Shown here piece after piece: positions 56,553-64,000 of a DNA stretch of 64,000 nt. The first letter of the stretch is position 1. Every line of letters starts with the position of its first letter. The stretch is taken from contig JAOALB010000008.1 in NCBI GenBank assembly GCA_025331125.1, positions 248,001 to 312,000 on the forward strand, written 5' to 3'. Made by a program: the position numbers and the translations under genes. Source of the DNA: Mycogone perniciosa (taxonomy: Eukaryota > Ascomycota > Sordariomycetes > Hypocreales > Hypocreaceae). The notes beneath the pieces are model-generated. The model was not told the origin of the DNA. It was given only the letters and a program-made list of their open reading frames with translations, and did no database searches.

Positions 56553-57904
56553 GTTATTTCAGCGGGCGTGTGATTCATTTGGCGTTTGGGAGGGCACCTT
56601 TCATGATTCATGGATCTTCTTATGGACTAGATATACTGAAATGAATTCTCGTTACGTCTAGCACACGTCCCATGTCAAGATTGCAACGGCACAAGTGAGA
56701 AACCTGTTCCTGGACATGAAAAGATGTAGAGTTCTCATTTTATGTGGTCCAACAAATCGAGCAAATAAAATGGTCATTAAGTGAGTGATGGAGAGGATTG
56801 CGAGATTCTGCCTTCTTGGGGGCACGGAGCCCTATTAACAGATGCTAAATAAAATACGCAAGGATGGTTGCTGTGCCAGCTGTGGTCTCTCATAACCAAA
56901 GCTCCATCCTGCATGGAGGGTTAGAATAAGGAAAGGAGGTCACCAGTGTCACTCTCGTGTCGCCTCGCTGTCTCAATGCCTTTCGCGTCATTGGAAAGCA
57001 GACTTTGGTGACTGGTGGTTAATGTAGTACATCCGGAATTGCTGGTCATTTCTGAAGACAATCAAGTCATTTGATGGCGTCATACTCGCTCGTCACAGTA
57101 TCTCGGCCAAATCCGACAAGCCTATGCGAGGTATCAGATAAGGAAATTAAAATGACAACGCGGATGCAGCAAATCTCCGTGTCTTGATGCAAAACCACAT
57201 GTGTCCGACAGCGGCCAGGATAGGCCGCAGCAATGACCTGTCTCGGCGGCTGAAGCGGAGAAGAAGCCTTCCATGCAACACGAAGTGGGATGAATAGTGC
57301 TATACCTCAGGCCACCGCCCCAAAGGCTGGTGGAGGTTTGTAGCCCTCTAACATTCACAAAGAGCGCATCATCGCCTCCAGAAGCTATCATGCCCCACCC
57401 TTTCACCCCTCTATCCTACTTGAGCTTGCTCAACAAAAACAACACAACATCCTTCTCGTCCTCAGACAACATCACCTCTAAACACTCTTCCTGCCTCGAG
57501 AATATCGCTCGAGAGCTTGATCACCACTCTGAGATATTGGTACGTGGATCTCCCAGAGCATATCATTCTCTAGCCGCTTCGCCTACTATACGTCACTCTT
57601 TGCAATGAACCGACCTCCTTCTCCATTACCCCTCCATGACTGCCCAGCTTCCCTGAGAGAGCAGCATCAAAGGGAGATTGAGGGATATTCTCAGCATCTC
57701 CCATCTCCTTTAGATCAACTCATTAGTCTCATATGAGGAGACCTGCAAAAAGCTGTGTCAAGACCTTGATGGCAGTGCTTGTTCTCAAGTTTGGAGTCGA
57801 CCACCAATATAGACACTATCTTTACCTGAGTCAAGACAGACAATTGCTAACGCTGCAGACCACGACTAGAATCAAAGTAGCTCATATCATAACCACATTT
57901 GAAA
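56553..57904. promoter_or_regulatory. PNO1 3' flank and enolase promoter and leader
   Basis: This is 1.35 kb. A likely leader intron of enolase ends at a GCTAAC branch site and CGCTGCAG acceptor (57846-57858); a plausible donor GTACGT is at 57540. An upstream ATG at 57733 opens a frame that overlaps the enolase start in another frame; the intron would remove it. No gene is seen. Confidence 0.5.
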
Positions 57905-59444
57905 ATGGCCATCACCAAGGTTCACGCTCGTTCCGTGTACGATTCTCGCGGCAACCCAACCGTGGAGGTCGATGTCGTTACCGAGACTGGGTTGCACCGC
58001 GCTATCGTTCCGTCTGGTGCCTCTACCGGTTCGTCACGGCCCCTTCGTTCTGTCCTTGTCTGAGCAAGAAGTGACCAAGAATACAGGCCAACACGAAGCT
58101 GTCGAGCTTCGGGACGGTGACGAGACCAAGTGGGGCGGCAAGGGTGTTACCAAAGCTGTTGAGAACGTCAACACCATTATCGGCCCTGCCTTGATCAAGG
58201 AGAACCCCGATGTCAAGGACCAATCCAAGGTCGACGAATTCCTCAACGGCCTCGATGGCACCCCCAACAAGGGCAAGCTCGGCGCCAACGCTATCCTCGG
58301 CGTCAGCTTGGCCGTTGCCAAGGCTGGTGCTGCCGAGAAGGTGAGAAGATGAGAAAAACGGCAAAATTTGTCGTTGCTGCACACAGGCTAATCGAAAGTA
58401 GGGCGTTCCTTTGTATGCCCATATCTCTGATCTTTCCGGAACTAAGAAGCCCTATGTTCTCCCTGTTCCTTTCATGAATGTTCTCAACGGAGGGTAAGTC
58501 TTCCCAAATCTGAACAAGCGAACAGTTTCTAACCCAGCCAGCTCCCACGCCGGTGGCCGACTTGCATTCCAGGAGTTCATGATCGTTCCTTCGTAAGTTG
58601 CCTATTCGTCACTTCTTCTGACACCGTGGGCTTTCTAACCCTTCACAGGGATGCCCCTAGCTTTTCCGAGGCCATGCGCCAGGGTGCTGAGGTCTACCAG
58701 AAGCTGAAGACTCTTGCTAAGAAGAAGTATGGCCAGTCCGCTGGCAACGTTGGCGATGAGGGTGGTGTGGCTCCTGATATTCAGACTGCCGCCGAGGCTC
58801 TTGACCTCATCACGGACGCTATCGAGGCCGCTGGCTACACTGGCAAGATGAACATCGCTATGGATGTTGCTTCCAGCGAGTTCTACAAGGAGGCCGAGAA
58901 GAAGTACGACCTTGACTTCAAGAACCCCGACAGTGACCCCACCAAGTGGATCACCTACGAGGAGCTCGCCGCCTTGTACTCGGATCTCTGCAAGAAGTAC
59001 CCCATTGTCAGCATCGAAGATCCTTTCGCTGAGGACGACTGGGAGGCGTGGAGCTACTTCTCCAAGACTCAGGATATCCAGGTCGTTGGCGACGACTTGA
59101 CTGTCACCAACCCCCTGCGCATCAAGAAGGCTGTTGAGCTCAAGGCTTGCAATGCTCTTCTCCTCAAGGTCAACCAGATTGGCACCTTGACTGAGTCGAT
59201 CCAGGCTGCTAAGGATTCGTATGCCGATGGCTGGGGCGTCATGGTCTCTCACCGATCTGGTGAGACTGAGGATGTCACCATTGCCGACATTGTTGTCGGT
59301 ATCCGAGCCGGTGAGATCAAGACTGGTGCTCCTGCCCGATCTGAGCGTTTGGCCAAGCTTAACCAGATCCTGCGAATCGAGGAGGAGCTTGGTGACCTTG
59401 CCATCTATGCTGGCACCAAATTCCGCACGGCTGTCAACCTGTAA
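57905..59444 (+). CDS. ENO1: Enolase (2-phosphoglycerate dehydratase)
   Basis: Five exons: 57905-58028, 58087-58340, 58402-58493, 58542-58592 and 58649-59444, giving 438 residues, the standard length. Enolase converts 2-phosphoglycerate to phosphoenolpyruvate in glycolysis. Family marks are all present: ARSVYDSRGNPTVEVDV, the mobile loop IVPSGASTG, SHAGGRLAFQEFMIVP, GNVGDEGGVAPDI, metal ligands in NIAMDVASSEF, SIEDPFAEDDWEAW and VVGDDLTVTN, the catalytic Lys in LLLKVNQIGTL, and MVSHRSGETEDVTIAD. Codon use is strongly biased to C- and G-ending codons in the last exon, as in highly expressed genes. The acceptor of intron 3 is the second AG in CCCAGCCAG, required by frame. Confidence 0.98.
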
Positions 59445-60384
59445 ATACTTTGTGCACGCGAAACAAGGTTGGGAATGCTCAACATCGCCACAGAAAGGAG
59501 AAAGATGGTAGGCGGTAAAAACCGGAGAAAAAGTTAATGGGCAAACGCAATTATGGGTAGCTGGAGAAATGACTCAAAGAAAGTAAAACAAAAGATAATG
59601 TATTCACATTAGCATACCGCGATGTTTGTGAATATTCCGACCACCCTAAGTACTCATACAGTTACCTTACTTATAGTCTTAAGATTTCAAAGTGACCGCC
59701 ATTTCCTTAGTCTTTACTCCGTACTTTGTGCAGAGCTCAAGAAATGCTGCTTGCGAGTCCATGACATGCTGAGTCAAACCCACAGAGGGGAATTCGAAAT
59801 GGTACGTACCGATATCAGAGTGACATTGGTGGAAATCGGCGCCAGACGGCACCTCCAAACACAGACTAAAGAGGTGGCTTTCGTGCTTCCAATAATGGTA
59901 CTGCTTATTAGTACTTCGTACCTAGGTAGTATAGAAAGTGAAGAGTTCGCTGTTGAGAATATTTCCAAAAGGCAGTAAGTGGTAACGGGGTGATTATGGT
60001 GATACAAGTGTACTTCGCGGCACAGAGTTCCTACAGAGCACTTGGTACTGGGTACTTACTTACCTGTGTTTGTGCTGAGCCAGTTGACTGGTACTTGATG
60101 TATAGGCTATTATTTGGTGGCAGCCAATGTACTCCAAACGCATACATCACCCTGATTCTATCACCACGGCAACCCTAACTGGAGAGACACAACGCCAATC
60201 AAAGGCGGTGGTAATACTAGTGGGCATCAACATCGGACACGGATCTTGTGGATCAGACTGCAATCAACATATATATATGTTCAACTAACTGCCACAGTAT
60301 ATCGTCCGCCCTAACGGCCCTCGGCGATCAGTCTTGTCGTGAATAGTCGAGGTCTCTCTCGGTCGACGAGAACAGAAACACAAC
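59445..60384. promoter_or_regulatory. Enolase 3' flank and BUB1 promoter region
   Basis: This 940-bp region contains TACTCCGTA at 59715-59723 and TACTTCGTA (59912-59920) overlapping the palindrome TACCTAGGTA (59919-59928). A short AT-dinucleotide run lies near 60268-60279. No gene is supported. Confidence 0.5.
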
Positions 60385-63300
60385 ATGGCGGGGTCGGATG
60401 AATTGATCAACTTCGATGTGATCGAGGACCAGAAGGAAAACATCCAGTCCCTGCCTGGAGGGCGTTCTGCAAAGAAGCTGGCAGAGATATTCTCGCCATC
60501 CCCTCTTCAGCCACTCGCAACGCCAACACCGACGGATACGAAGAATGTCAACGACTGTATCCGTGCCGAGTATGAGGCGGAGATCCAAAACCTTTCAGAG
60601 TCGGATGATCCCTTGGACGTATTTGATCGATATGTGCGATGGACTCTCGATGCCTATCCATCGGCACAGGCGACACCTCAGTCGCAACTGCACACTGTGC
60701 TCGAACGCGCGACGAAGACGTTTATCGGCTCGTCTCAGTACAAGAACGACCCGAGATACCTGAAGCTCTGGATGCACTACATTCAATTCTTCTCCGACTC
60801 ACCACGTGAGACATACATGTTCCTGTCTCGACACGGTATCGGCGAGAACCTTGCGCTATTCTACGAAGAATACGCTGCGTGGCTGGAAGGAGCAGGCAGG
60901 TGGGCACAAGCTGAAGAAGTGTATCAACTCGGCATCGAGAGGGAGGCCCGTCCTGTCCAGAGGCTTCTGCGCAAGTTCAAGGAGTTCGAACAGAGACTTG
61001 CCCAGCAGCCCGATACCTCAACTGAGCCGTCATCCCCAGCCCTCCCGACCATCCGACCGGCACTGGCAGCCAAGACGGACCCCTTTGGTGCCTCTGCACG
61101 GCCAGCGGACCCCCAAGTCCCCAGACAAAACAGTGGCGTTGGAGGCACCTCATCTAGGCCAACCAAATCCAAGCTGGCCATCTTTTCCGATGCCGACGCT
61201 AAACCGTCGGCTCTGTCCTCGAGGGGTACAGAATCTAAGGGCTGGGATACTATCGGATCACTTGGTGACCGCAAGAAGGAAAACGCCATGGAGCCAAAGC
61301 CGTGGGCAGGGGAGACGCTGAAGGCAGGTGGCAAAAAGCCTGGTGCTGCTAAGCTGTCAGTATTTAGGGACACGGTATGTTCTTCCCTATCCCTCGATAC
61401 GCCTAGTTGTTGATGAAAATAGGACTAATGTATTGATGTCTGATGTGTTTATGTAATTCAGTCTCTCTCTCAAATACAGAACATTGTCGTTGTTCCGTCA
61501 AAGCATCAAGTAACCGTGCATCCACAAACAGGGAAAAGAGAGTACATTTTTGTTGACCTCGCAGCTATTTACCCTACCCCTGAAGAGCTCGGAACCGAAT
61601 TAAGTTTTGAAGAGATAATGGCTATGAACCGTGGCTGGCTCGATCACTCATGGGACGAGGAGTTTATAGATGAGAATGTCATCCCGGATACGATGGTACC
61701 GGTACCACTCCATGAAATCGAACAGATCAGCAAGAAAACGGCTGAAAAGCTGGTCATTCACCAGGACCCTCTTCTGTTTGATGAGAATGGCGCGGTAAGG
61801 GATCAACCTCGGGAGCCTCGAGCCGGTAGGAAGAAGAAGGTTATGGAATTCAACGAGACGCAGATTAGTGAGTCGCCCGGCCAGGTTCTTATCCTCTAAC
61901 ACCATTCAGCTGCTAATATCCTACAGTCAAAGCAAAACTGGATTCCCCCTCGAGACCAAAACTTCGCAAGAAGAACACTTCTGAGCCGACAATGACGCTT
62001 CACACAAGGGCGGCCACAGATGATATATACGAAATATTCAATGCACCACTCAAGTCGAATCCCCCGGAGGGTGATGAGAGCGGGGATGATGATGACTATG
62101 AGTCGGATGGTGACTATACAACCGACGGCGAGAGCACCGGTACCACGAGGCAGATCGAGCCAAGCGAGCATGGTGACGATGAGACTTCTGATGCCAAGAG
62201 CGCAAGTGAATGGTCAGACTTCTCCGCCCGCAAACGTGTTCCAGGCTATAAGGTGGACGAGGAGGGGGGTGATGCCAATGAGACTCAAGTGTCTGATCTG
62301 ATCGACACTGGCGCACCGTCAGAAGCTTCAGATGACGATACAGAGCAACTGCTACTCACAGAGGCGTCACCACCAAGAACCCGTACCATCTTTATTCCTA
62401 TTCCTCCAGAGGATTACGAGCCACCAACTCGGCCGTATAGGGACCCGGCTGAAGTAGCCAACAATAGACTCCCTTTCATGACACCCATCACCGAGAGAAC
62501 AGAGTCATCTCTTGACGTCGATGTGGAGCGGGCTGAGCACTTCAAGACACCCTGCAAGCGTGATTTGAGTTCAACACCGATTGATGAGGAATCGGACCTT
62601 GAGCCCTTGAGCAGCCCTTTGAGAGAGATTCTCACTGAAGAGAGGCCAACTTCATCGGTCCGGAAACCCTTGGCTTCAAAAGCAGCTGTGGCATTGAGTA
62701 AGGGGGGGGTCAATAAGCCGCTGCCGCCGAAGGGGCCCGTTATCAAGGATTCTCGGTGCAGCCCTGTTGATGAACCTGTACGTCAACAAATCTTAGCAAA
62801 TATTCAACCTCCCTTATCGGCATACCCTGGCTTCAATGACCACCGACAAGAGAGGTATGAGCGCGGTGGTGAGATCCGCAAGTTTGCAAAAGCCCTCAGC
62901 AAAGCTGCGAAAGGCGGAGCAGATAAGACAGGGCCGCTACCATCTCCGGTCGTCATTGAATTCCCTGGCTCTTCATCCAATTACAGTGTGAAGCGGGAAT
63001 TAGGCGCTGGTGCTTTTGCTCCCGTTTATCTGGTAGAGAACTTGGCTCTGGATGAAGTGGAAGACGATCAAGAGAACGGAGCTGTGGCAATGGGCAAGGG
63101 AGCGTTCGCAATTAATCACCGAGCCGCTGTGGAAGCACTCAAGATGGAGTCCCCACCAACGTCGTGGGAGTTTTACATGATGCGCGTGGCTCACACACGT
63201 CTTGGACCGCAACACCGAGCGACGGCTTCACTTTCGTACGCCCATGAGATGCACCTCTATCAAGATGAAGCGTTTCTCTTCCTGCCCTACCACCCCCACG

Positions 63301-64000
63301 GTACTCTGCTCGATGTTATCAACTTCTTCCGCGCCGAGCCTTCTGGTGTTATGGATGAGCAGTTGGCCATGTTCTTCACTGTTGAACTCATGCGCACTGT
63401 CGAAGCTCTTCACTCCAAGGGTGTCCTGCACGGTGATCTGAAGCCTGACAACTGTCTCCTGCGACTAGACGCCACATCAATGCTTGGACCTGATCAGGCC
63501 CTCTCCAGTCAGTGGTGCCCCGACGGCAGCAGCGGCTGGGCGTCACGAGGAGTTGTTCTCATTGACTTCGGCCGTGGTATTGACATGAGAGCATTTATCC
63601 CCGATGTGGAGTTTATTGCGGACTGGAAGACGTCAGCACAGGACTGTCCAGAAATGCGAGAGGGCCGACCGTGGACATGGCAGATCGACTACTACGGACT
63701 CGCGGGTATTATTCATTGCCTTCTCTTTGGCAAGTATATTGAGAGCGTGCGGTGCGATCAGGGCGGGCTCGGTCGTGCAGGTCGCAAGTACAAAATTAGA
63801 GAGAGTTTGAAACGATACTGGCAGACGGATATTTGGTCTGACTGCTTCGAGGTGCTGCTGAATCCGACGTCGTTCATTGGGATTGAGGATGGAGGCAAGA
63901 TGCCTGTGGTCAAGTCGATGAGGGGCATTCGTGAGCGTATGGAGGCCTGGCTTGAGGCCAACTGCGAGAGAGGCGTGGGTCTCAAGTCTGCAATAGGAAG
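60385..64000 (+). CDS. BUB1: Mitotic checkpoint kinase BUB1, MadBub type, 3' end outside window
   Basis: Exons 60385-61374, 61462-61867 and 61927 to beyond the edge, 1,156 residues seen. It recruits checkpoint proteins to kinetochores and delays anaphase. Order: KEN box at 17-19 (DQKENIQ); the Mad3/BUB1 homology TPR region (PLDVFDRYVRWTLDAYPS to YQLGIEREARPVQRLLRKF); a second KEN at 298-300 (RKKENAM); a GLEBS-like Bub3-binding motif (ELSFEEIMAMNRGW, about 375); a long acidic, Ser/Thr-Pro-rich linker; and the C-terminal kinase from about 817 (ELGAGAFAPVYLVE, catalytic HGDLKPDN, DFGRG). Having both KEN boxes and a kinase is the unduplicated MadBub form. Exon 2 could start 18 nt later at a second in-frame acceptor. 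Confidence 0.94.

Noticed and set aside
58635..59252. 205-codon open frame antisense to enolase
   Set aside because: It mirrors the strongly biased codons of the enolase exon; a classic shadow frame of a highly expressed gene.

Overview
This window looks like nuclear chromosomal DNA from a filamentous ascomycete, most likely a Sordariomycete and possibly Hypocreales. Genes are dense on both strands. They are split by many short GT-AG introns (about 40-190 nt, usually with a CTAAC/CTGAC branch site close to the 3' splice site). The set of housekeeping proteins is typically fungal: alternative oxidase, Crz1, Mdm31 and Mak21. I see no rRNA, convincing tRNA, transposon, CRISPR array or bacterial-type operon. 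The order-level assignment is an inference from protein character, not from a search.

I support 22 protein genes, two of them cut by the window edges. Left part (1-24.8 kb): a 5'-truncated F-box protein, an AT-hook protein, V-ATPase subunit C (VMA5), APS kinase (MET14), a mitochondrial hotdog thioesterase, the ribosome-assembly factor MAK21/NOC1, mitochondrial prolyl-tRNA synthetase, prefoldin subunit 5, an unrecognised fungal protein, ORC1, the splicing WD40 protein PRP46/PRL1, and the gankyrin-like proteasome chaperone NAS6. Middle (24.8-45.9 kb): a TMF-type golgin, a giant repeat-rich lysine/glutamate protein of about 2,400 residues, a long gene-free region, the calcineurin-responsive factor CRZ1, another gene-free region, and alternative oxidase. 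Right part (45.9-64 kb): an apparently dual-targeted arginyl-tRNA synthetase, eIF3j (HCR1), MDM31, PNO1/DIM2, enolase, and a BUB1/MAD3-type checkpoint kinase that runs off the right edge.

The genes do not form a pathway cluster. Themes recur: cytosolic and mitochondrial translation (ProRS, ArgRS, eIF3j), ribosome biogenesis (MAK21, PNO1), cell cycle (ORC1, BUB1) and mitochondria (AOX, MDM31, thioesterase). Several neighbours are divergent pairs with short shared promoters (MAK21/ProRS, PRP46/NAS6, MDM31/PNO1).

The most unusual signals lie outside ordinary gene content. (1) A near-palindromic intergenic motif, GTACGGAGTAC and its sister GTACGAAGTAC, occurs more than 20 times, and I found none in exons. 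A second palindrome, TACCTAGGTA, often abuts it. (2) The giant protein carries two unrelated internal repeat families. (3) ArgRS has an 83-codon in-frame extension with no acidic residue ahead of a second start, implying one gene for cytosol and mitochondria. (4) The BUB1 gene carries two KEN boxes plus a kinase, the unduplicated MadBub layout. (5) Two MluI cell-cycle boxes sit just upstream of ORC1. Exon coordinates were worked out by eye from splice signals, reading-frame phase and family knowledge; phases close for every gene. The least certain structure is the 5' end of the giant gene.
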